Shown here in pieces: positions 7,244-12,719 of a stretch of DNA of 12,719 bases. The DNA comes from Alkalimonas sp. (lineage in GTDB: Bacteria; Pseudomonadota; Gammaproteobacteria; Enterobacterales; Alteromonadaceae). The stretch spans positions 1 to 12,719 of the forward strand of contig JAIUMG010000062.1 of the NCBI GenBank assembly GCA_022565655.1. Reading direction: 5' to 3'. Below the pieces are notes generated by a model that saw only the letters and a program-made list of their open reading frames with translations, ran no database searches and was not told the origin of the DNA. The position numbers and the translations under genes were made by a program. The stretch's first letter is position 1; each line of letters starts with the position of its first letter.

Positions 7244-7252
7244 TGCTATAAT
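7244..7252 (+). promoter_or_regulatory. Strong extended -10 promoter upstream of the solute-binding-protein gene
   Basis: TGCTATAAT is a perfect -10 hexamer (7247-7252) with the TG extension. The hexamer 17 bases upstream, GAATCA, is a poor -35. Transcription would begin near 7259, giving a leader of about 30 bases to the ATG at 7290. Confidence 0.6.
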
Positions 7253-7289
7253 TAACTGACCTTCTCTTAAATCATTACAGCCTTACACT

Positions 7290-8069
7290 ATGCGTCTGCT
7301 ATTGAGGTTTTGTCTGGGTTTAGTGTTATCTGTGGGCTGCTTTGCCTGGGCGAACACCGAACCTGAACTGCATTTTCTAACCGAGCACAGCCCACCATCC
7401 CAGTATATCAATGAAGCCGGTCAGATTGACGGCGTGACCATTCAACTGATCCGGCATTTGCAGGAGCAACTGGACGAGCAGCTGCGCTTTACCTTATTGC
7501 CCTGGGCCAGGGCCATGGAAATTGCCAAAGCTGAGCCAAATTCAGTGCTGTTTGAAACTGTGCGTACGCAAGCGCGAGAAGAGCAGTTTCAGTGGGTCGG
7601 GCCAATTAAGTTTTTTGATATGCAACTGTATACCTTGCCTGAAGTGGTGGCTTATCCAGCCGATTTTGGCGAGTCAAGACTGCGCGCATGTGCCTATCGC
7701 AGTTCGGCGCAAATTGGCTACTTTAGGCAGTTAGGTTTTGAAGAGGGACGCAACCTGTCGGTGGTGACCAATGCTCATGAGTGTCAGGTGATGGCCGAGC
7801 GCGGCCGAGCGGACGTAATTGCACTGAATGCATTACGCTATGGTGAGCACTTTCATCAAGGGGAGGTTACGTTGCATCGTTGGCGGCCACTTTATCACTC
7901 GTATTTGTATCTGGCATTTTCACCTGAGATCCCAACAGAGCGGGTACAGCGCTGGCAAGATGCACTGCAGCAAAGTTATCTGGATGGTACTATGCGTCGT
8001 TTGTATCAGGAGGACTACCCAGCGGATATGATTGAGCAGCTGGAAGCGCACTGGCAAGCCGAGTTTTAA
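7290..8069 (+). CDS. Periplasmic solute-binding-like protein (SBP_bac_3-type fold)
   Basis: A 259-residue exported protein. Residues 1-21 (MRLLLRFCLGLVLSVGCFAWA) are a Sec signal peptide with cleavage likely after AWA. The mature part follows the plan of small amino-acid-binding-type proteins: a first strand LHFLTEHSPPSQYIN, a DGVTIQLIRHLQEQL helix, LPWARAMEIAK, an inter-lobe region near residues 105-135, a second-lobe helix AHECQVMAERGRADVIALN, and a C-terminal helix WQDALQQSYLDGTMRRLYQ typical of the family. No permease or ATPase gene is adjacent, so its ligand and transport role are unknown; many gammaproteobacterial orphans of this type are sensory or of unknown use. The mature protein has exactly two cysteines (134 and 165), compatible with a disulfide. 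There is no recognisable Shine-Dalgarno before the ATG (TTACACT), although the promoter looks strong. The start is supported by the signal peptide. Confidence 0.85.
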   Translation: MRLLLRFCLGLVLSVGCFAWANTEPELHFLTEHSPPSQYINEAGQIDGVTIQLIRHLQEQLDEQLRFTLLPWARAMEIAKAEPNSVLFETVRTQAREEQFQWVGPIKFFDMQLYTLPEVVAYPADFGESRLRACAYRSSAQIGYFRQLGFEEGRNLSVVTNAHECQVMAERGRADVIALNALRYGEHFHQGEVTLHRWRPLYHSYLYLAFSPEIPTERVQRWQDALQQSYLDGTMRRLYQEDYPADMIEQLEAHWQAEF

Positions 8070-8079
8070 ACGGCTTGCC
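8053..8079. terminator. Bidirectional hairpin between convergent SBP and TraB/GumN genes
   Basis: GGCAAGCCG (8053-8061) and CGGCTTGCC (8071-8079) form a perfect 9-bp GC-rich stem around a 9-base loop that contains the SBP stop codon. It ends 10 bases before the stop of the opposite gene. Neither side has a run of T residues after the stem, so termination may need Rho, or the hairpin may protect 3' ends after processing. Confidence 0.55.
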
Positions 8080-8088
8080 TCGAAATGT

Positions 8089-8970
8089 TTATTCTGCGCT
8101 CAGTTGGCGTATCTGATAGCCTCGTTCAGCCAGCAAGTCCAGCACGTTATCCGGCCCGGCCAGATGAAGCGCGCCCACCAAAACAAATTCGACCTCTGAG
8201 GTTTGCAGCATGGCATCAATTTGCTCGACCCAGTCTTTATTACGATCGGTCAGCAGCCGCTGGTAAAAGCGCTGTCCTACCTCGGTATCATGCATGTCGC
8301 TCGTCAGCTCTGCCAGTGCAGTGCGATCGCCATGGCGCCAAGCGGTCAAAGTGGCCTGCATAAAGTGTTCGGTCTCATCCAGCTGGTCCAGATTTTGTTC
8401 CAGCCAGTCGTCTTCATAGCCATCGGATATGGAAAACAACAGCTCAAATTGTTGTTCCAGTGTTTCCAAAAAAGCTTTGTCCTTTGCATCCTGAGCACCC
8501 TTGGTAAAAAAATACTTATCAACACCTTCGCCAGCCATGCCCAGCTGCTGCAGTTTAAACTGCATCATCTGCACCAACACAAAATCCGGTTTAAAACCGG
8601 CGAGAGCATTGATATCAATACCCAGCTCAGCAGCGGCATGCTTTAAACGATGGAAGTTTTCCTGGCTTATGACCTCGGGTAGGGTTCGTCCATCCTGATA
8701 CATGGCATAGCCCAGCACCATGGGGCCAATACTGGGATCTTCCATTTTGGCCATATCCACTTCAAACACCAGCTGGTCAGCTTGCTTATAGGCTTTGCTG
8801 AACTCCGCAGGCAGAGGGAACTCACTGGCAGGCAGCAGGTGCACGGTACCGCCAATAAAGAGTTGTTGTTCGCCATGACTGACTTGCCAGACGGAGCTTT
8901 TCGCGTAAATAGCACTGCTGAACAGTGCGATACTGAGAGCAATGACCTTGCATAGCTTGGTAATGTTCAT
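8089..8970 (-). CDS. TraB/GumN family exported protein
   Basis: A 293-residue protein of the TraB/GumN (Tiki-related) family. Members are thought to be membrane or periplasmic metalloprotease-like proteins; the bacterial substrates are not known. Residues 1-23 are a Sec signal peptide ending AIYA, so it is exported to the periplasm. The hallmark N-terminal motif GGTVHLL is present with His44, followed by VFEVD with Glu70. The C-terminal motif VGALHLAGPDNVLDLLAERGY has His269. These are the conserved positions proposed to hold the metal. I chose the ATG at 8970; an in-frame TTG at 8982 would add MDKR but has no ribosome-binding site, while the ATG has only a weak GGAT about 8 bases upstream. 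It is convergent with the SBP gene and divergent from ppc, apparently monocistronic. Confidence 0.88.
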   Translation of the reverse strand: MNITKLCKVIALSIALFSSAIYAKSSVWQVSHGEQQLFIGGTVHLLPASEFPLPAEFSKAYKQADQLVFEVDMAKMEDPSIGPMVLGYAMYQDGRTLPEVISQENFHRLKHAAAELGIDINALAGFKPDFVLVQMMQFKLQQLGMAGEGVDKYFFTKGAQDAKDKAFLETLEQQFELLFSISDGYEDDWLEQNLDQLDETEHFMQATLTAWRHGDRTALAELTSDMHDTEVGQRFYQRLLTDRNKDWVEQIDAMLQTSEVEFVLVGALHLAGPDNVLDLLAERGYQIRQLSAE

Positions 8971-9003
8971 GCGTTTATCCAAAGGGTTAGGGATGAAAAG
9001 GCA

Positions 9004-9009
9004 ATCATA
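9004..9009 (-). promoter_or_regulatory. Candidate -10 element of the TraB/GumN gene
   Basis: The minus strand reads TATGAT, five of six consensus bases, 34 bases before the chosen ATG. Upstream lies AT-rich sequence with only a poor -35 (TTTTCT at 16 bases). The start would be near 8997. Confidence 0.4.
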
Positions 9010-9035
9010 AGTTAAAATTTACTGAAGAAAAAGAT

Positions 9036-9079
9036 CTATAGTGCTGCTTTGTTTTCAGCCGGTTGGGACCTGCTATAGT
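9036..9079 (+). repeat. Two CTATAGT direct repeats 37 bases apart in the ppc upstream region
   Basis: CTATAGT occurs at 9036-9042 and again at 9073-9079. The second copy is preceded by TG, making TGCTATAGT, an extended -10 element with TTTTCA 16 bases upstream as a partial -35. The first copy has no TG. Either could serve as a promoter for a longer ppc transcript. CTATAG is self-complementary, so these could also be read from the minus strand. Confidence 0.4.
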
Positions 9080-9087
9080 TAGCGGCC

Positions 9088-9153
9088 ATGGTAAGACGAA
9101 GCCGTAAGGAGCGTTTAAGCTGGTTTGGTAAGCGTTCTGGTAATCTATCATAG
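9088..9153 (+). CDS. Possible 21-residue basic small protein or leader peptide (speculative)
   Basis: An ATG at 9088 opens 21 codons ending in TAG at 9151. The product is strongly basic, starting MVRRSRKERLSWFGKR. The ATG lies about 9 bases after the TGCTATAGT element, so a transcript from there would be nearly leaderless; there is no Shine-Dalgarno. It would sit in the 5' region of ppc, ending 82 bases before the ppc start. There is no homology I can name, and an ORF this short easily arises by chance. Confidence 0.18.
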   Translation: MVRRSRKERLSWFGKRSGNLS

Positions 9154-9194
9154 TTGAGAACAGCGGCAAGCAAGCGTAGGGTGATAGAAAACAG

Positions 9195-9216
9195 GCTTTC
9201 GCTGGAAAGCTATAAT
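9195..9216 (+). promoter_or_regulatory. Proximal ppc promoter -10 with adjoining dyad
   Basis: TATAAT at 9211-9216 is a perfect -10 hexamer, 20 bases before the ppc ATG. The -35 position at 17 bases holds AAAACA (three of six). Directly upstream is a perfect dyad, GCTTTC (9195-9200), loop GCTG, GAAAGC (9205-9210), filling the spacer. As DNA it could be an operator; in a longer transcript from upstream it would be a hairpin close to the ribosome-binding site. A start near 9223 would leave a leader of only about 13 bases, containing GAGGAA. Confidence 0.45.
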
Positions 9217-9235
9217 GGCTTGATGAGGAAATGAT

Positions 9236-11866
9236 ATGGAGCATTACGCAGGCCTACGGGCCAATGTTGGCTTATTGGGCACTCAACTGGGCGACTTAAT
9301 CCGCCAGCAGCTGGGCGAGCTGGTGTATCAGCGTATCGAGCAGATCCGTCAGCTCTCGAAAGAAGCCCGCAGCGGCGATGTGGCGCAGGAGCAGCAATTA
9401 AAACAATTGCTGCAATCCTTAAGCGATGAAGAACTCTTACCGGTGGCTCGAGCCTTTGCGCACTTTCTGAACCTGGCCAACCTGGCTGAGCAGCAGCACA
9501 GTACCAGTCAGGAAGTATTAGCCGGCGATGCTCAGGCAGCGCCACTGACGGCGCTGATGCAACACTTACAACAGGCAGAGCAAACCCCTGAACAAGTGGC
9601 CGAAGCGGTAGAAAAACTCTCGATTGAGCTGGTGCTGACAGCACATCCGACGGAAGTCTCGCGCCGAACCGTGATCCACAAGCTGGGGGAAATTGCCGCC
9701 TGCCTGACCAGCCTGGAACAGCAACAGCATCAACCAGAGCAAGATGCTTTGCGCCAGCGGATGCAAGAGCTGATTGCTCAGCTGTGGTTTACCAATGAAA
9801 TCAGGGAGCAACGGCCCACACCCATTGATGAAGCCAAGTCGGGTTTTGCCATGATTGAAAGTTCGCTTTGGCAAGCGGTGCCTGCTTTTTTACGTGAGCT
9901 GGATGCCAAAGTTCGCCCGGTCACCGGGGTCGGCTTGCCGCTTAATGCCACCCCGGTGCGGTTTGCTTCCTGGATGGGTGGGGATCGTGATGGCAATCCG
10001 TTTGTCACCGCCAAAGTGACCCGTCAGGTATTGCTGCTCAGTCGCTGGAAAGCCGCCGATTTGTTTATTGCTGATCTCGATGCACTCAGTAAAGAGTTGT
10101 CGATGAATCAGGCGAATGACGAGTTGCAGCAACTGAGTGAAGGTGCTTTTGAGCCCTACCGGGCGGTGGTCAAGCAACTGCAGCAGCAACTGATGTATAC
10201 CCGGGACTGGTTGGCAGAAGCGGCGCAGCGGGATCGCTTACAGCGTCCTGCCGATTTAATCTGGTATAAGCAGCAATTGCTCGAGCCCTTATTGCTCTGC
10301 GATCGTTCGCTGCGCGAGTGCGGCATGGCACAAATTGCCGATGGCCGGTTGCAAGATACCATTCGCCGCGCCTATTGCTTTGGGGTGACGCTGCTTAAGC
10401 TGGATATTCGACAGGATGCAGCGCGTCACGCCGCGGTATTTAGTGAGCTGACCCGACACCTGGGGTTGGGGGACTATGCGGCCTGGAGCGAAGAAGACCG
10501 ACAAGCATTTTTGCTACGCGAGTTACCGAACCGCCGGCCACTCTTTCCGCGAAAATGGCAGCCGTCGGAAGATGTGCAGGAGGTACTGGATACTTGTGCC
10601 ATGGCAGCTCTGCACGGCGAGGAGGCATTAGGTACCTATGTGATTTCCATGGCGGGTCAGCCATCGGATGTGCTGGCCGTGCAACTGTTACTTAAAGAAG
10701 CGGGGATAGGTTTTGCCATGCCCGTGGCGCCCCTGTTTGAAACGCTGAGTGATTTGCAGCATGCGCCTCATTGCATCAGTGAGTTGCTGGCGATTGACTG
10801 GTACCGTGGTTATATCCAGGGTCAGCAGGAAGTGATGATTGGCTATTCGGATTCAGCCAAAGATGCTGGTGTAATTGCCGCTTCCTGGGCGCAGTACAGT
10901 GCGCAGGAAGCGCTGGTGAATATTTGTGCCGATGCTGGCGTGAAGTTAACCTTATTTCATGGCCGGGGAGGTACGGTGGGCCGGGGCGGTGCTCCAGCGC
11001 ATGCGGCCATCTTATCGCAGCCACCGGGTTCACTGGATGGTGGCTTACGAGTCACTGAACAAGGCGAAATGATCCGCTTTAAGTTTGGTCTGCCAAAGCT
11101 GGCCGAACGTAGCTTAAGTTTGTATGTCAGTGCGGTGCTGGAAGGCATGCTGATGCCGCCGCCGGTGCCGAAACCAGAATGGCGGCAGGTGATGGATGCC
11201 TTGGCTGAGCACTCCTGCCAGGCGTATCGGGCCATGGTTCGTGAGCATCCGGAATTTGTCCGTTATTTTCGTGCCGCTACACCAGAGCAGGAACTTGGTC
11301 AGTTGCCTTTGGGCAGTCGTCCGGCCAAGCGCAATCCAACGGGTGGTGTGGAAAGCTTACGAGCGATCCCCTGGATCTTTGCCTGGTCGCAAAACCGTTT
11401 GATGCTGCCTGCCTGGTTGGGCGCGGGCAGTGCCTTGCAGCAAGCGGTGGCTGATGGTCAGCAGCAGGTCTTGAACAGCATGCAGCAGCAATGGCCATTT
11501 TTCGCCACCCGCCTATCCATGCTGGAAATGGTTTTTTTAAAAGCGGATGGCAATATCTCAGCCTATTACGATCACAAGCTGGTGCCTGAGGAGTTGCAGC
11601 ATTTAGGTGACGAGCTACGTCAGCAGCTAAGGGATGATCAAGCGCTGTTGCTGCAGGTCACCCATAGTGACGTATTGATGGAAAAAGAAAGCTGGATCCG
11701 TGAGTCGATTATGCTGCGCAATACCTATGTCGACCCACTGCACTTACTGCAAGTGGAGCTATTGCACCGGCAACGGCATCAGCCGGACAAAAACAACTCC
11801 ATCATCCAGCGTGCTTTGATGGTGACTATTGCCGGCATTGCCGCAGGTATGCGTAATTCTGGTTAG
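9236..11866 (+). CDS. ppc: Phosphoenolpyruvate carboxylase
   Basis: An 876-residue cytoplasmic enzyme that carboxylates phosphoenolpyruvate with bicarbonate to oxaloacetate and phosphate, refilling the TCA cycle. E. coli Ppc has 883 residues. Signature 1 is VLTAHPTEVSRRTV with catalytic His137 (His138 in E. coli). FASWMGGDRDGNPFVTA follows, then GYSDSAKDAG with Lys542. Signature 2 is FHGRGGTVGRGG with His575 and Arg577. GVESLRAIPWIFAWSQNR and the C-terminal MRNSG complete the set. The terminal peptide carries Asn874, equivalent to the aspartate-inhibitor ligand Asn881 of E. coli; the usual RNTG end is here RNSG. The family is typically inhibited by aspartate or malate and, in enterobacteria, activated by acetyl-CoA. 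GAGGAA lies 6 bases upstream of the ATG. It is transcribed alone, with promoter elements at 9211 and possibly 9073, and converges on the LytTR regulator gene. Confidence 0.98.
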   Translation: MEHYAGLRANVGLLGTQLGDLIRQQLGELVYQRIEQIRQLSKEARSGDVAQEQQLKQLLQSLSDEELLPVARAFAHFLNLANLAEQQHSTSQEVLAGDAQAAPLTALMQHLQQAEQTPEQVAEAVEKLSIELVLTAHPTEVSRRTVIHKLGEIAACLTSLEQQQHQPEQDALRQRMQELIAQLWFTNEIREQRPTPIDEAKSGFAMIESSLWQAVPAFLRELDAKVRPVTGVGLPLNATPVRFASWMGGDRDGNPFVTAKVTRQVLLLSRWKAADLFIADLDALSKELSMNQANDELQQLSEGAFEPYRAVVKQLQQQLMYTRDWLAEAAQRDRLQRPADLIWYKQQLLEPLLLCDRSLRECGMAQIADGRLQDTIRRAYCFGVTLLKLDIRQDAARHAAVFSELTRHLGLGDYAAWSEEDRQAFLLRELPNRRPLFPRKWQPSEDVQEVLDTCAMAALHGEEALGTYVISMAGQPSDVLAVQLLLKEAGIGFAMPVAPLFETLSDLQHAPHCISELLAIDWYRGYIQGQQEVMIGYSDSAKDAGVIAASWAQYSAQEALVNICADAGVKLTLFHGRGGTVGRGGAPAHAAILSQPPGSLDGGLRVTEQGEMIRFKFGLPKLAERSLSLYVSAVLEGMLMPPPVPKPEWRQVMDALAEHSCQAYRAMVREHPEFVRYFRAATPEQELGQLPLGSRPAKRNPTGGVESLRAIPWIFAWSQNRLMLPAWLGAGSALQQAVADGQQQVLNSMQQQWPFFATRLSMLEMVFLKADGNISAYYDHKLVPEELQHLGDELRQQLRDDQALLLQVTHSDVLMEKESWIRESIMLRNTYVDPLHLLQVELLHRQRHQPDKNNSIIQRALMVTIAGIAAGMRNSG

Positions 11867-11884
11867 TGACTTTTAATTCCGTGT

Positions 11885-11916
11885 AGAGCTGTTATCGCTG
11901 CTGCTATAACAGCTCT
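11885..11916. terminator. Bidirectional hairpin between ppc and the LytTR regulator gene
   Basis: AGAGCTGTTAT (11885-11895) and ATAACAGCTCT (11906-11916) form a perfect 11-bp stem around a 10-base loop (CGCTGCTGCT). It begins 19 bases after the ppc stop and overlaps the last codons and stop of the convergent regulator gene. No U-tract follows on either strand. Confidence 0.6.
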
Positions 11917-12656
11917 TGCATTACGCCACGATAATTGCGTGACATTTGCAGCAGCTGACCGTTTTTCAGCACCAGCGTGGCATCACCTTTGTCACCTGGT
12001 CGTAACTCAGTGATATCGCTTTTGCGAACTATAGTGCAGCGATGTACCCGGGCAAAGATCTCTGGATCCAATTGGTGCTCCAGCCGGGTCATGGTTTCGC
12101 GCAGCAAATAACTGCGGTCATCATTATGCAAATGAAATTCAACGTAGTTACCAGAGCTGCTCACCCAGCTGATGTCTGCTACCTGAATGATCTTGACCCG
12201 GCCAGGGTCGCGAATGATAATTCTATCTCTATAGGGGGTATTTGCGGTTAACTGTTGTGAAAGTTGACTCAGTTGTTGCCATGTAACGCTGTTGTGTTGT
12301 TGTAATTGCTCCCGAACACGCACTAGCGTCTGGGCAAAGCGCTCATCACTAAAAGGCTTCAGTAAATAGTCCTGCGCGCTAAGCTCAAAGGCTTTGACGG
12401 CAAACTCGGAATAAGCGGTGCAAAAAACCACTACAGGTGGTTTTTGCAGCTGTTGCAGAACTTCTAAGCCGTCTAACCCCGGCAGATTGATATCTAAAAA
12501 TAATACCTCGGGTTGCAAGGTCTCAATGGCTTCCAGCGCCTGCAGTCCACTTTCGGCTTCACCGGCAATCGCCATATCGGTTTGCTCAGATAATAGAAAG
12601 CGAATATTGGCACGCGCCAATGGCTCATCATCTACGATCAGACAGCGATAACTCAT
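11904..12656 (-). CDS. LytTR-family response regulator (LytR/AlgR type)
   Basis: A 250-residue two-component response regulator and transcription factor. Residues 1-120 form a receiver domain: acidic pocket Asp9, Asp10 and Glu11 in VDDEP, phospho-acceptor Asp55 in LFLDINLPG, Thr80 in CTAYSEFA and Lys100 in LLKPF, all conserved. Residues about 145-250 form a LytTR DNA-binding domain: DRIIIRDPGRVKIIQVADISWVSSSGNYVEFH, then LRETMTRLEHQLDP, FARVHRCTIVRKSDI and the closing MSRNYRG. The linker between the domains is glutamine-rich. Shine-Dalgarno TTGGAGAG lies about 7 bases before the ATG. The 5' end overlaps the probable tail of a sensor kinase gene by 29 bases, as expected for a LytS/LytR-type pair. 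Its target genes cannot be told from the window; BtsR, YpdB and AlgR relatives control transporters or surface traits. Confidence 0.93.
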   Translation of the reverse strand: MSYRCLIVDDEPLARANIRFLLSEQTDMAIAGEAESGLQALEAIETLQPEVLFLDINLPGLDGLEVLQQLQKPPVVVFCTAYSEFAVKAFELSAQDYLLKPFSDERFAQTLVRVREQLQQHNSVTWQQLSQLSQQLTANTPYRDRIIIRDPGRVKIIQVADISWVSSSGNYVEFHLHNDDRSYLLRETMTRLEHQLDPEIFARVHRCTIVRKSDITELRPGDKGDATLVLKNGQLLQMSRNYRGVMQELL

Positions 12657-12719
12657 GTTTACTCTCCAATTGGACGGGGAACTTTAGAATAGTGGTGTAG
12701 ATATCAGGCCCACTTTGGT
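12628..12719 (-). CDS. Probable C-terminal end of the partner sensor histidine kinase (partial)
   Basis: The minus strand from the right edge has an open frame of 29 codons ending in TGA at 12630-12628, with first complete codon at 12717. It reads IYTTILKFPVQLE and then a polar tail. The alternating hydrophobic stretch ending in a Phe-Pro pair resembles the last beta-strand of HATPase domains of LytS/AlgZ-type kinases. It overlaps the response regulator start by 29 bases in a different frame. The other two frames close within the piece. Only the tail is visible, so identification rests mainly on context. Confidence 0.45.
   Translation of the reverse strand, partial: QSGPDIYTTILKFPVQLESKHELSLSDRR

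Noticed and set aside
8971..8982. N-terminal extension of the TraB/GumN protein from a TTG at 8982
   Set aside because: No Shine-Dalgarno precedes the TTG, and the ATG at 8970 already gives a normal signal peptide.
9181..9234. A 17-codon GTG-started frame (VIENRLSLE...) ending just before ppc
   Set aside because: It runs through the TATAAT element and dyad, has no spaced ribosome-binding site, and is too short to distinguish from chance.
9005..9244. A 79-codon minus-strand frame in the TraB-ppc gap
   Set aside because: It crosses the ppc start and the promoter elements, lacks a ribosome-binding site and has low-complexity composition without a recognisable domain.
1..12719. Search by eye for insertion sequences, phage genes, CRISPR arrays, tRNA or rRNA genes
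   Set aside because: No transposase, integrase, repeated spacer pattern, cloverleaf or rRNA signature was seen; the gene content is ordinary chromosomal.

Overview
The window is a compact, protein-dense chromosomal segment of a gammaproteobacterium, probably an Alteromonadales/Rheinheimera-like marine or freshwater heterotroph. That assignment is inference. It rests on E. coli-like DbpA, ArfB (GGQ at the same residues) and PEP carboxylase (about the same length and catalytic positions), exported peptidases, and medium GC content. I see no mobile element, tRNA, rRNA or CRISPR array, and no gap between genes exceeds 300 bases.

Left part (1-3900, all minus strand): dbpA, an rRNA-directed DEAD-box helicase, is followed by a lipoprotein of the S9 prolyl-oligopeptidase family. 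After a 12-bp hairpin comes the start of a secreted M14 zinc carboxypeptidase that runs off the left edge. The S9 and M14 products look like an extracytoplasmic peptide-degrading set.

Middle (3907-7209): a two-gene minus-strand operon encodes an acetyl-CoA hydrolase/CoA-transferase fused to a C-terminal GNAT acetyltransferase, then a histone-deacetylase-family amidohydrolase only 3 bases downstream. Together they place acetyl-CoA consumption, N-acetyl transfer and deacetylation in one transcription unit, which is the most interesting system here. Divergent from it is arfB, the stalled-ribosome rescue hydrolase.

Right part (7290-12719): an orphan periplasmic solute-binding-like protein (plus) converges on a TraB/GumN-family exported protein (minus). 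A 265-bp divergent intergenic region with several promoter-like elements and a possible tiny ORF precedes ppc (plus), the anaplerotic PEP carboxylase. ppc converges on a LytTR-type response regulator (minus), which overlaps what is probably the tail of its sensor kinase at the right edge.

Three gene ends (S9, SBP/TraB, ppc/LytTR) carry perfect 9-12 bp stem-loops without a clear U-tract. Promoter calls are by eye against the sigma-70 consensus and are tentative.
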